DNA from: Cryptomeria japonica
Taxonomy: Eukaryota > Streptophyta > Pinopsida > Cupressales > Cupressaceae
Length of the DNA: 64,000 nt
NCBI RefSeq assembly: GCF_030272615.1
Contig: NC_081407.1
Span: forward strand, 101,849,897 to 101,913,896
Direction: 5' to 3'
In this document: in pieces, positions 12,421 to 24,790 of the stretch
Layout of the letters: each line of letters starts with the position of its first letter
How positions within the stretch are numbered: position 1 is the first letter of the stretch
Made by a program: the position numbers and the translations under genes
The notes under the pieces: model-generated
Told to the model about the DNA's origin: nothing
Databases searched by the model: none
What the model saw: only the letters and a program-made list of their open reading frames with translations

Positions 12421-12813
12421 ACCAAAATGTAATGTGGAAAAATTAGTAGGGTTTTCACCTAAAGAATGAAAACTGCTAGAATTTTCACTTAGGGACATTA
12501 AATTCAAAAGAGAATGGAGAATTCACTAGATCTAGTCATAAATCAGATGAAGACTGAATACTAAGTGAATTTGGATTGATAGGATTTCCTCTTTTGTGAG
12601 TTGAATTGCTTAAATTAGGTAAAATGATGAAAAATGAAGATAAAAGCATTTAAACAATGAGCTACGGATGTGAGAATGAGATGGGCACCTAGAATTGAGT
12701 AATATGAGCTGAATCAGACATGCTCCCCAAAACTACTCAAAACATGTCAGGGTTGTGGTGCATCACATCGATCCTCTGAAATTTTTGCATGCCAAAGGGG
12801 GATGATTCATCTC
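12421..12813. other. Spacer next to a gypsy-type LTR
   Basis: No gene seen. Directly left of the LTR end is GAGATGAATC on the minus strand. The other copy of this LTR family (28994-29771) is followed by GAGACGAAAA, so a little of the internal region of the element may be kept here. Confidence 0.45.
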
Positions 12814-13588
12814 TGTGAATAAAGCTTAATATGAAGAGTACAGCTCAGTACTTGTTTCATGCACATAGAAAGAAGAGAAAATGGGTTGGGAATAGGCATT
12901 TGCCTAAGTCTTACCCCGGTTTGGAATCAACCTTGAATGAAAAAAATGATGTAAAGGTATACCTCAAATCTACAATGACTGATAATGATGCTTTTCTTCT
13001 TGAATGTAATCACATATGTTGTATGAAATGGCATGAACATGACAAAACCCTAATCACACACAAATGCTTGCAAATGAATGATGTAAAGTCACTCCATAAT
13101 GGATAGATGAATAATATGTAGCCTTGAAGACCTCTAGAAATGCTTGATGATGAATTCTTTAATACTTGAGTGCTTGATTGCTTGTGATCCCAATTTTGCC
13201 GTTATGAATGTATCATCTCCCTTATCCCCAAATGAGAGGGGAAGACCTCCTTATATAGTTGTTTGTCGTTAATTATGTTAATTTTTTGACATAGGCTGAC
13301 ATAGAGGAAGGTTTCCCACTTATTTTCAAGATACGGAAGAGGGTTAAAAATGGGCCCCAAATAGGGAGGACCATAATGTGGCCTAGTGAGGACAAAGGCA
13401 CCACGCCCTAGTCCTACCCCATACTTGGGCTAGGGTTAAGGTGTAATGCCATGTGAAAATGTGAAAATAAGTAATTATTGCATGGTGGGGGAATAAATAG
13501 GTCTTGATCAAGCATGGAGATGTAGGTGCTAAGGTGACAGCCCTAAACGTAGTCCAAATTGTAAGGGAGTACAATTTAGGATGCTACA
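12814..13588 (-). repeat. Ty3/gypsy-like LTR, copy 1
   Basis: On the minus strand it starts TGTAGCATCCTAAATTG and ends at TTATTCACA, 775 bp. A TATATAAGG box (about 13250) is followed by AAGCAATCAAGCACTC and, near the end, CCCAACCCATTTTC and CTATGTG. The same landmarks in the same order occur on the plus strand at 28994-29771 (778 bp). No matching target-site duplication flanks it. The adjacent LINE relic on the right is probably what it inserted into or recombined with. Confidence 0.65.
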
Positions 13589-14640
13589 AGGTTTTACATG
13601 TTCACCTCTTCACAAACCCCTCAAAAAGAAGCACAATAAAAGAACAGATAATCAATTTTTTCTTCCTCCTCATAGCATAATCTACACCCATTAACAAAAA
13701 GAAAGCCTCTCATGTTAAAATTATCAATAGGATAAACATTATTATAGAGGTCAGCCAACCAAAAATAATTTAATGTAGGGGTCATCTTGCTATTCTAAAT
13801 ATAAACCAATCAAAAGAAGAATCACAATCTCAATAGCAATAATACTTCAATCAAAGTTAACACAAAATAATCCACTAGGAAAAGATGAGATACATTCATC
13901 TTTCCTATCTAATGAATAAAATAGATGATCACCAATATAGTAGTTTAATTGATTAATCTCATCCTGCAACCCCTTCTATCTACCAACCCTCAAAAGCCTC
14001 CCTCCCAACATTTTTCCACCAAACTTTGTCTACTTAGGTTGATCTGCAGTCCAATCAATATATATCGGTGCACTTTATCTCCATAATATTTTATGAGAAG
14101 ATCTCCTATTTGAGAGAGGTTTTGAATCAAGGACATCAAAGGACATTCTTTCTAAGGCTCATTCCAAATTTGTTTTACCTATGCACCCACCCTCTAGAAG
14201 ATTTTTTGCTTAATAAATTTCTAGTTTGAAGAAAATTGTTCCATACATGACTAATCCCTGAGGTGGGCTTGAAGATGGCAAAAAATAGAAATGATCTTTG
14301 TTTTTCCAAGTAATTAGCTTTGAGAACAATAGATCAATCTTCATTACCATAAAAAAGATTCCAACCAAATTTGGCCATTAGAATATTATCGAACAATTAC
14401 AGTCTCCTAATACCAAAACCTCTTTGCCTCTTAGGCTTACAAATATTCTCCCATTTTACCAAAGTAATTCTTGAATTTTCTTTAGTGCCTATCCAAAGAT
14501 TTTTTTTCAAAAATATGCTCAATCCTTTTAGCCTTAAAAGTTACAATCTCAAACAAGGACAAATAGTAGACTAAAATGTTTTGCAAATAAGCTTTCAACA
14601 TTTGATATTTACCATCTTGACTTTACAACTTCTCTTTATA
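13589..14640 (-). pseudogene. LINE D: decayed C-terminal part of a LINE ORF2
   Basis: Minus-strand translation in shifting frames gives LINE post-RT landmarks from right to left. These are a KWENICKPKRQRGFGIRRL-like block at about 14400-14470, a region near 14230 and, at 13640-13760, a zf-RVT-like stretch (FFLLMGV, YEEEEKIDYLFFYC) with the expected Cys and aromatic residues. Stops are frequent. This is a more divergent LINE than A or B. It ends against the LTR at 13588. Confidence 0.6.
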
Positions 14641-17600
14641 GCATGTCGGCTTCTTTATACCCTTTCCACAATACTATGAGTTGTATTCACAAATACTAAT
14701 TGAAGATGGTTTGTAGTTATATATTTCACCTTAGATTTGATGTGTGTGGCTATCATTAAATAAATTGGAAAGAATACTTTAATCTTGGATATTACAGACC
14801 TATTATAATATGGTTGTAATCCTCTTGAAGATGTTCTTATCAGATGCTTGTAAATTTTTTTTTCCCTTGTTTAGTTAGTCCACCGCATTAAACCTTATGT
14901 TACCATGAAGAGTATTTCTTGTATCAAATTCACATAGGTTAACCGTATATAGACATCTTGCACTTTGTCTTTAAAAATATAATATAAAATTGTGTACCTC
15001 ATGACCAAGTCAAATTGCCAATTAACCTACACATTGTATCTTTTCCATCACATTCATTTAGGACTTCTAATATGACTTTTACCCTTTTTCTAATAGTGTT
15101 CAATTTTTTTACCTCTCATAATTTTGAACCTCATGACCAAACTCAAAAACTAACTTAAGTCTTTTCAATCCACTTACACTATGGGTTCAATTTGCTTTAA
15201 AATTTTCTATTTAGAATCTTTTTTATTTTCTCGTTTCTTGTGAAACCTTTGGATATGACAACATTGACATCTATTCTATCAAATTTAATTGAAATACATT
15301 TGAAAATGATAACATTTATCTTATATAGTGTCAAATTTTGTGCCCCCATAAGTTTCAATCCACAATCAAGCTCAAGAAACCATGCATACAATTCCCTTCA
15401 AAATCCTCTACCTAGTTGTTTGCGATTGTCTATTCTTTCAAATTCACTCAGGAATTGCATGGGGACTCACTTATTGAGGTATGCAATAGACAAAACTCAA
15501 TGTGGTATTTTAACATTACTCAATTTACATTTGAGCATATTGAGCATATCATATGGGCTTCAAACCTAGTGTTCAATAATAAAATTCCCATTGGATGCAG
15601 GCTAGATATTCATAAGTGTAGCAGGTTTTTGTTGGAGCCATCATTTAGAGTCAGCTTGATTCATTTAGATTCAGAAGCCTGAATTGTGGTTTTTGTTGGA
15701 GCCATCATTTAGAGTCAGCTTAATTCTAAAAATCTCTAATGCTTTCCAAGGGTTTTTTCTGAAGTGAGTGATCAAATATGCTGAAGCTCTATGTTGAACT
15801 ACTGAACGTGTTACAGTTTAGTATTTTTTTTTAATCCATTGTTTTACCTACATTTCATACAAATATCATTATCTTACAAACAAGAATACATAATTGAGAC
15901 AGGTTTTGCTTTTCCGTTTAGCTCTGAATTAGGTTTTCTACACGCATTCATTGTTGAGGTTGAAGTAGTAGGCAACCTGCCAAGTGCAGTTTTATGTCTC
16001 ACAAAAATATTATATTGTATTTATCATCAGTTTCACTACTTTGATTGATTATAAGTGGTATTATTAGATTTTATTTGATTGATTTAATATAATTTTTTTT
16101 TAAATAATGTCAAATTATTATTTTTATTGCAGAATTACTTGTGTTCTATTAGATTTATTTTAAGAGCTTTATTATGGCAGATTTAAATGGTTTTGTTCAT
16201 TGAATAAATTCTTTAAAAATTATGATATGGTAGAATGGGAAATTTGAATTATAGAGTCCTCTTAGGGTTTAATGTCTACATATGTTTGTTCTTGTCATCA
16301 CATTTCTTATAACTTTTTTGAGCGTAATTTTATTTAAACCTTCACATCTATTGTATTTTATTTAGTTTTTATTGGCTTCAAATATTGGTACTTTAAGAAT
16401 TGATGGTAGTGCTGATGGTTTGAAAGTGTAGAATGATGGCTCCATCCTCAAGTATCCTTAAACAATTATTTTGAGAGTTTTCACAAGCCATGTCATTTGA
16501 ATTTTCAGTGGATGTTATTTTGACCATTCTACAATCTGTTGGCACTTGCAAAGGGCTATAAAATTTCACTTTAATAAGATAGTTTATTCAAAATATTATA
16601 TTTAAAAGCATATTTTAGGAATGGGTTGATAAAAGTAAAGTCCCTTATGATTTTAGGCTTGATATTCTCTAAAACCTTATTGAGTGTTGTACCCAATCAA
16701 ATTAAGGCCAATTTCAAGACTGCACTATAATTTAATCATACTACTTTTTTAACATTACACCCTACACCTATGATTTTGCCATCCTTGAGGAGAGAACTCT
16801 TTAGATCCTTGTATACCTATTGAATTTTCTAGTTTTTTATTGCCTTACTAAAATTTGTTGGACTAGATTGTGGCCTATTGGGGTCATGTTATTACATGGA
16901 ATTCAATATATTTTAGCTTGTTTAGAAATAAATTTCATGAAGTTAAATCTTTCTAATGACCTAAATAATAGAAATTTAACCATTTTGAAAGGGTTATTTA
17001 TCCTAACTCAACTAATACCTAAATCAGTTTTATAATCATAAGGCCAAACATTTTCCTTTTATTACTCTCATGACCAAGCTTGTGCTCATGCCTGTCAATG
17101 AAGTTTCTCCTCATTAAAAGGAAGGATTGAAAATGATTGAGAAAATTACAAGAAACATAAATAATAAGGTGTCAAATCCTTTCCTACTTATTCTAGGGTG
17201 CCTCAAACATAATGGGCTACGTAGAGAGGTTTTGTGCACAAGGTGTTTTATTTCTATACACTCAAATATCATTATTTAATAGTCAAATAGTCAATACAAA
17301 TTTTACACTTTATTCCTACCAAAAAGTAGTAATTAATGAACTCCATTTCTTCCCTAAATGCATTCACTAAAGGAGTTTAAATTAAGTATTGTAAAAGTTT
17401 AAATTAATTTTAAAGAGCTTGGAGTATATGTACACCATCATGTACAAGACTTAATTGAACCATTTTAGACAATTTTACATAAATTTCAATTTTACTTATA
17501 ATTATCTTAAGAAATTATAAACACATCAATGAGAATAATAAATAAACTAACATTTAAATCAAAACCTACTTATAAAGCAATGTCCTCCTTCATATAGTAT

Positions 17601-18359
17601 AATTGAGTGTCCCTTATTGGTTGAGGGACAAGTTGGGGAATGGAATTAACGCAAATCAGCCAAGAACCACTCAAAAGGATCCTTGATAGTGATAATGGAG
17701 AGTTTTGTTTTTACAACAATGATTAAGACTATGATAGTGTTGGTGAGGAGGATGAGTGGTGATAGGAAGGAAAATTTTCTATGAGAGTGTTTAAAAAACT
17801 TATTTATGGCGGAAAATGTCTATGAAGTATTTTTTTGTGAATTTTCACAAACTTTTGACACATTGTATCTATGACTAAACTCAAATCCAAAAGGATTTAC
17901 AAATGTTGTTGTAATAGTTTTGATGGGTGTGGAACTGGTTTCAAAAATCTAGTGACAAATGTAATATTTGCACTTTTTTGTTTAAATTAAATGTTTACAT
18001 ACTTATGTGCTATTAACAAATGTTTAAACACATATTCTAAGCTTCTAGGATAAATGACCTAGTATATGCAACTCCTTGTTATATATGAGTAAACATACAT
18101 GATTTTCAAAGTAGTAGCATTGAATTTAAAGTTGGTTTCATGTATACATACATGTCTTGAAAGTAGATATAAAACTCTAATTTTGATATCTAAATATTTA
18201 TTGTGAAGAACATTACATTTAAAAAACAATATTTTTCTGAAAATATATTTTAAGAACATCTCTATGTTTCACAATAACCAAAATTTAAGATTCACAAAAG
18301 ATATATTTGTAAATCCTATTACAATGTTTGATTAAATTCCTTTATCATTTATCCTTTGG
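14641..18359. other. Long AT-rich intergenic stretch
   Basis: No gene is recognised. A 33-bp unit (GTTTTTGTTGGAGCC...) is repeated directly at about 15626 and 15690. Related text (CCTCATGACCAA, TTTGAACCTCATG, CCCCCATAAGTTTC) recurs at about 14995, 15120 and 15345, suggesting an old ~200-bp tandem. An 88-codon open frame at 15416-15682 (plus) has no family resemblance I can name and is probably chance. Confidence 0.5.
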
Positions 18360-19260
18360 TAGATGCCCATAGTTGGATCCAAACTTCCCCTAAATGGCAC
18401 CAATAGAAAGGATGTTCTCAAAAATTGTGGAGTCTAGCTTTACACCTTTTAATTTTGCTTGAAAGTTTATAAAGTCTTTACAACAAATCCATTTTGTACA
18501 TATCTTGCACTCAATACTTTCCATGAAAACACATTTCGAGGAATTATGCTTGACACTTCACTTGCCTTGTCTATGCTTTAAACATATTGGATATCTTACC
18601 ATTATAGCATTCCATGAGATGACATCTCTAAGGCATTATGTCTATGCTTCCATATTTTACATGCATGAAGCAGTTACACATACATTGTACATCATTCCAC
18701 ATTTTGGAAGCATGTCAACATTTGACAAAATTCTTCTATCATTTAACTATACTAAGTGACAAAAATCCCCCTTCCACTAATACCTATTCCACTAGTAAAG
18801 AGGATACTAACAAAGGTATGTGGCTTTACATTCGCTAATTGCATTTTCTTAAATGTTTCAACAAACCTTTTTATAAATCATTTTGGCACTAACAAAGGTT
18901 GTGATACGTGGCTTTACACTTGCCAATTGCATTTGCTTAAAAGTTTCAACAAACTTTTTCATAAATCCATTTTCTGCATATCCTCCAATCATGGAATTCC
19001 ATGAGATGACCTCACATTTCCAACTGTAACATATGACAAAATAATAATCTTTTCAATATTCTTTGATGGATGTTCATGCCCTATTCCAAAGCTCCCATAT
19101 TTTTATAGGCAGGGAGGATGATGGCAAAGGCTATAGAATTTGGCTTCACACCCACGCTTGCTTGAAATTTTCAGCCAATGAACCACATTTTGCATACATG
19201 TCTACCAAGGTTGTTGCAGCTACATAATCTAAAGAAAATTTCTTCCACATTTTACCACTG
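18360..19260 (-). pseudogene. Pentatricopeptide repeat (PPR) pseudogene fragments
   Basis: Minus-strand reading in several frames gives PPR blocks. 19250-19180 reads TLVDMYAKCGSLAENF. 19170-19080 reads VKPNSIAFAIILPAYKN then MGALE. 19015-18900 reads VISWNSMIGGYAENG and VETFKQMQLASVKP. 18890-18780 repeats VETFKKMQLANVKP. 18660-18570 reads DVISWNAIM, and 18450-18390 reads VKLDSTIFENILSIGAI. These match the PLS-type PPR repeats of plant organellar RNA-binding proteins. Frameshifts and stops break the frame and some repeats appear twice, so this is a relic, perhaps of a duplicated or recombined gene. Confidence 0.75.
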
Positions 19261-19424
19261 TTATTGATGTATGATTACAATAATTTCTTGATATTCACAT
19301 AATTAATTTGTTAAAAACGCTTTGGAAGCAATCAAATAAATATAATTGGTAGGTGTCAATTCAATTTCAACAAAGTTAACTAGCATAATTATGTGTCAAT
19401 CAAAACATAAAGGAAGGGGGTTTT

Positions 19425-19515
19425 TTATTCGATGTTGAAGCTACAATTGCCTTGGTAGACATATATGCAAAATGTGAAAGGATAGACAAAGTATGTATAC
19501 TATTTGACACAATGC
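19425..19515 (+). pseudogene. Single PPR repeat fragment on the plus strand
   Basis: The plus-strand frame reads ATIALVDIYAKCERID then VCILFDTM, a PPR repeat of the same type as the minus-strand cluster 170 bp away but in opposite orientation. This implies an inversion or a second relic. Confidence 0.6.
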
Positions 19516-22200
19516 ATTAAAGACATGTCATACAATAGAATGAAATGAACATGAAATATTCTCAAATTTGATTCACTCCACAATAGTAGATTTCATATGT
19601 ACTTTCTTAAAAAATCTAAATTTAAACATCTAAAAAAAATCATGTACAAACTTTTTGAACAATTCAATTTTTTAGCTTAAACTAGGATTATTTTCAAGGA
19701 TTATCAAGATTCTAGAACTTAAGATTGAAAATCCAAACTAAGTTATATATTTGAAATAAATCATTTAAAAATAAAAGTCCTAAATCAAACATGCAAAATA
19801 AAATTATTAAATATTCAAAAAGAAAACCAACTCTTAAAAAAAAGAAAAGGGATCAATTAGCGAATCTTGAATCTTTTATAAATTTGAATCTCCTTAAAAA
19901 TTATGATATTTTCTTCTTTATTTTAAAAAACATCTTCAACTCAAATGAAATCCCAACAGTAAATCTCATGTTTGAAGCTTCTTGAAATGTGCTAATATAC
20001 TTGAACAAAAAAAATAAAAAATTTATTCATTTAATTGTGAAGTCAAAATAATGAACAAAAGAAATTTAGATTTTATTCATTTTGAATGTGAAGTCAAAAT
20101 AAAGAAATTAAAGACTCCATCACATAAACAACACCTTAAGTGCTTAGATTTTTTCCAAATAAAAGGATTTGTTAGTTAAAAGATCTTTTTATTAAATAGC
20201 TCCCATCATGGTGATCACTGAGTTTCTAACCACTTATGTAGTATGCATCCACAGATAATGGTAAAATAGTTAGTAACTCAAATTATACACCTCAAAATCA
20301 ATCAATAATGCATGGAGAAGAATAGACCATAACATGTGATGAACACTACATGAAGGCTGGTGGAGAAGCATAACCATGTGTCAAAATAACACTCTTTGTA
20401 AATTTTTTTAATACACCTAGTCCTATGCTACTTTTAAACTGAAAATTCCAGATACATGATTGATGCTTGCACAAATGATGTTATTAGTTATTATCCTGTT
20501 ACAGTTTTCTTCAGTATAATTCCATTTCCCTGCAAATGAATATTTTCTATAAAAAATCCTAAATTCCTTTTGAATTGCAAATGAAGATTTTCTATAAAAA
20601 TGACACTTATAAAATCTTATCATAATCTAAGAGAGCATAATCTAGTTGTTAGATAAAACTAAAATAAAAAAGGCACAATTTGTGCACCATATTTTTGGTA
20701 AGCAAGAATCTGCCATGTAATATGTCTGGAAGGATCATTCAAATAGATTGCAACTAAATAGTTAATTATTTAAATTCCTCTTTTCTATTGTATATATGTC
20801 CTTTCCTCTGCATATGAAGGAAAACCTCCATTGGAGGATAGGAATTAAGAAGTTTTATTAAAGAAGAGCCAATATAGAATAGTAGACATGAGTGCTGATA
20901 AGAGATGTTTGCTGCAAGAGAAGCATGGTTTTGTCTAAAGATAAAGCTAGATCAGTTTATAAAATTAAGTAGTCCTCCTACAAAAAAAATGACAATTTCA
21001 GTTGTTTATGTCTTCCTACGAAAAATGAACAGAAGTTATAACAATATAGTTAGACTGTACTACTTATACTTCAGTGTTCTATACACAGCTAATTTTACTT
21101 GTGTTAACTTCCTACAAAAATATTCTTGATTAGGGGCATACATGAATTTTAGAAATGATAAGGAATGTCCTTAATTTCAAAGTCTGACTAGTGAAATTAG
21201 TCAAAAAAAAAAAAAAAAAAATTGTCCACCATTCAATGTGCATACATAACACACCCCACCAGCTCTCTTTATCTTGCACACAGTAAATTTTGCCTTGTTT
21301 ATGAGGCAAGTGGGTAGTTCAACTGCCACTGATATTTTTGTCTCCCCTCCAAAAGGCTTATGCATATTTGTACTCTATTATTTACAATTTTCCTTTGAAT
21401 AATGAATATTGAATATCTTTATTTTCTAATTTAGATTTTAATTTGTTCATAGACATTAGGTCTTAAGGTAGATTTGTTGTTTACAAGAGAATCTAGTAGT
21501 CTTAAGTTTATTTCATGGAAGATTTTGAAGCTAATTTGTGTAACACATGATGACTTATATTAAAGAACACTTAAATCAAATAAACATTGATAATAACACA
21601 TTTCATATATGGAGGTTAAATATGGAGCATTATAATTTAACTAGTAAACATCTATCAACTTATAGAACAAAAAGAGTTTGAAACTAACAATTCAATGATA
21701 TCTATATGAAAAGACAAATTAATTCTTGCCAAGTAAGGAATTGGATGTTCCGCATCTCTTATTTCATTTGGATTCATTGATGATTAGGCATTTTAATTAT
21801 TTCTATTAAATTTACATGAATGCTTTAATATTTTATTTCTTTGTATTATATATCAAACGTTTTGGTTATTACTATGACTTATAATTAATGAAAAATCTGT
21901 GTTTATGTAAACAATAATGTTACTGTAAAAAATGGTCAAATAAAGTATATTTATGTGAAATAATATTCATTACTAAGCTTCAATCAAAAGAAGAGACAAA
22001 GTGAATATATACAATTGAATTAATTTTTGAATATCTATTTAATTTCATGTCATACATGGAGGTACTATATAATATGCACTATTTAAAATAATACTTTTTA
22101 TCAATAAGTACAAAATAAAAATAAGAAGAAAGTCCATATGCATCCACACATAGAGAAGATAAGGAGAGGGAATCTTAGAAGGGGAGGGGAAGGGGAAGGA
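19516..22200. other. AT-rich intergenic stretch
   Basis: No gene or mobile element could be named. A pair of similar segments (ATTTATTCAT..AATTGTGAAGTCAAAATAA) lies at about 20018 and 20072. A 19-nt A-run at 21203-21221 could be the tail of an old retroposed copy, but no source sequence is recognisable upstream. Confidence 0.5.
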
Positions 22201-22210
22201 AATAACTTTA

Positions 22211-23340
22211 TTACAATTTATTTTCTTTAACATATTGATCAAGAATGAAAATAAATTCATCCATGGTCTTGAAACATTTGAAACGATATTTTTTGTTGAA
22301 ACATAATACTCCAATAACAATTGCAAACCCAAATCCAAAGCTCAATCCAATTCCCACTTCCCACCACACGTCTTCATCCCACTCTTCTTCACTTCTATCT
22401 TCATCTTGGGTAAATTTTGGAGAAAGAGAAGAGGAACAGCTTGTGTTGATCTGAAGTCCACAAAGATGTGCATTGTTTGAAAATGAACCACCATTGAATG
22501 TAATAAATTGTCCTCCTATTGGTATTCTACCAGATAAATTATTATATGATATGTTGAAATAACTCAAATATGTGAGAAGTTGTAGCTCCCCGGGAATATC
22601 TCCAATAATATTGTTCCTTGAAATATCAAGTGACTCCAATTTCACAAGATTTCCAAAAGTAGTAGGAATTTTGCCATTGAGATGATTTCTTGATAAATTG
22701 AGAAATTTGAGACCAATGAGGAACCCAATGCCTCAAGGAATATCCCCTGAGAAGTTGTTGTCAGAGAGATCAAGACATCGAACCATTGCCAAAGATTTTG
22801 CGTACTCTAGAAATTGGCCTTTGTTGACTACTTCCATTTTATCTACATAGGACATTGTGCTAGAATTTGAATATTGAAGGACATCTGAGCTTTCTGTTTG
22901 ATTTTTCATTGCTTTCAAGTTACTCAAGCTACTTGGAATAACTCAATATAACTGAGGCTCGGAAGATGTGAAGGGAAAGGAAGAGGGGACAAGTCAATAT
23001 AACTGAGGTCGAGGTACTCCAAATGGTGTAGGTGGAATAAAGCAGGGAATATTTGACTGCTTGAATTCCTCACTACTGCTGATAAGTAATAACCAAAGGT
23101 GTGAAGATCCACACGAACCACGTGGCCAGTGCCCCTGTGGCAGGCGATTCCCTTCCAGGAGCAGCAATATAAGCCCTTCCATGAGATCAAGCGGTCATAT
23201 GGATCACCCAGCTCTTGTTTGAAGAGGATGAGGGCACTTCTTTCGTGAGGAGGGCATCCTCCCCACAAGGAGGAGGAGGAGGAGCAGCAACAGGTGGCCA
23301 CCAACAACACCAGCGAGAGCACAAGTATCACTTTGCCCAT
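22211..23340 (-). pseudogene. LRR receptor-like protein (RLP) gene, internally deleted
   Basis: The start at 23340 gives a hydrophobic signal peptide (LVLSLVLLVATCC) and an LRR N-terminal cap (ERSALILFKQ, LISWKG, CCSWKGIAC). One LRR (LEYLDLSYIDLSPLP) follows. At about 22925 the frame shifts and jumps to the C-terminal island and last LRRs (MVRCLDLSDNNFSGDIP, ISYNNLSGRIP). A C-terminal cap, an acidic stretch, a transmembrane segment (GIGLSFGFGFAIVIGVLCF) and a short cytoplasmic tail without kinase then end at 22211. RLPs are typically around 900 residues, so several hundred residues of LRRs are missing. A TGA at 22732 breaks the rest. Such proteins serve as cell-surface receptors in defence or development. 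This copy is non-functional. Confidence 0.85.
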
Positions 23341-23391
23341 CTTTATAACACTCTACAACACCAGTTCTAAGAGATTTCCACAATCCATCAT

Positions 23392-23552
23392 GTAATCAAG
23401 AGAGCATTTCTGGATTCGATTGTGTGAAAGATTTTTGCAACTTTTCATCTTATTTGACTCTCTTCATCCTGATGATGGATCACGGAGTGTGATCCGAAAC
23501 GTGATGCAAAAATCTTTCACACAATCGAATCCAGAAATGCTCTCTTGATTAC
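23392..23552. repeat. Perfect 48-bp inverted repeat enclosing a hammerhead-ribozyme-like core
   Basis: Arms 23392-23439 and 23505-23552 are exact reverse complements. The 65-nt interval contains CATC, CTGATGA (23469-23475), a 7-bp stem GGATCAC/GTGATCC with loop GGAGT, GAAA (23496-23499), CGT and GATG. That is the order of a hammerhead core: stem I, CUGAUGA, stem II, GAAA, minimal stem III, stem I. Penelope-like retroelements carry such minimal hammerheads, and these elements are known in conifers. One residue at the cleavage position seems missing, so self-cleavage is doubtful. It lies 50 bp upstream of the RLP pseudogene start. Confidence 0.7.
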
Positions 23553-24790
23553 TCTACAGCACTACAAATTGAAGCTTCCGCTGTATATAGAATTGGTTGC
23601 AAATTGATGAGTATTTATAACACAAATCCACTGACCCTGTGCGTTGCATTCCTCGAAATTTCAGCTGCAACCAATGTTTTCACAGTGCAGAAAATATCAA
23701 CAACGATCATTTTCGGAGTCTGTCAATGTGCAGGAAAGTCATTGAGTAATAATGTTCAAAGTGTGGAAAATTCCCACGGGTAATTAAATGATCATTTCCC
23801 AGTATTCAATGAATTGATCAATTTGACACGGAAGTCTGTTTGGTGTAGAGTGCTATGAAAGTTTGTTTTTTTAATATCCTTTATAGATGGAAAGAAGATA
23901 TTAATTGACATTAAATTCAAATTTTAAATCGTTTGAAATTATATGAAATCTCACGACTGTTTACATTGAGTAATAATACAAGCGGTCTTGAAAAGAAAAT
24001 CCAAGAGTTAAGAGAGCAGTTAATATAATTGATTAAATTAGTTTATCTCATCTAAAATTTGATATAAAAATTTAATTTAATTAATTAATTAAATTATCTT
24101 GAGTTTAATTTTATTGAAAAATTATGTAATTTATATTAAAAATTTGGAACATAATATTAAACATATTGTTAAAAGAATGATAGTCCAGCTGCAATCAAAG
24201 TCTTGATTATGTAAAAAACATATAAAAAACTGTTAAAAGTATGTTATTTTCTCAAGTCTTTGTCAATGTAGAGAAGTCATGGAATAGTAAGTTTTAAAGT
24301 CTATTCAAATGTAGAAAAGTTGCAGCAGTAGTTAAATGATCATTTTCTAATATGTAAGGGTGGTTAAAGTTAAATGATCATTTTCTAATATGTAAGGGTG
24401 GTTAATGTATATCCAATTATATTGATCAACTTGTCCTTAAAGATTTTATTTTCTGTTTTGTTACCTAGAAATAAAATGTGAATGGCATTTATTCAAATTG
24501 AATTATTTGTAAATGTATTACTTTTAATTATATATATATATATATGGAATTTTACTAGTTAAAATAATAGAAATTTTATTATATGTTCTAGTGAGGTAAA
24601 TATTAATTGTTGTTGGTTGACTATATGATGTAGCATAATAATCTTATCATATAAAAAATAGTTTATATATGGTAATTGATTATTTGTTTTTGTTGGAGAG
24701 AGAGAGAGAGAACCTCATGCTCGCTCTCAAGGGATGATCTGAACTTATTTTTGTAAGGAGTATTGGCACTGGTTTTTATATTGTAATAAT
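23553..24790. other. Upstream region of the RLP pseudogene and AT-rich spacer
   Basis: No gene. A 36-bp unit (GTTAAATGATCATTTTC...) is duplicated in tandem at 24334-24405. A similar block (ATTCAATGAATT, CATTTCC) occurs at 23770-23830 and again at 37490-37570. Short (TA)n at about 24527-24546 and (GA)n at about 24697-24711 are present. Confidence 0.5.

Noticed and set aside
15416-15682. 88-codon plus-strand frame as a small gene
   Set aside because: No recognisable family, no supporting neighbours, and it overlaps a direct repeat. A chance frame is more likely.
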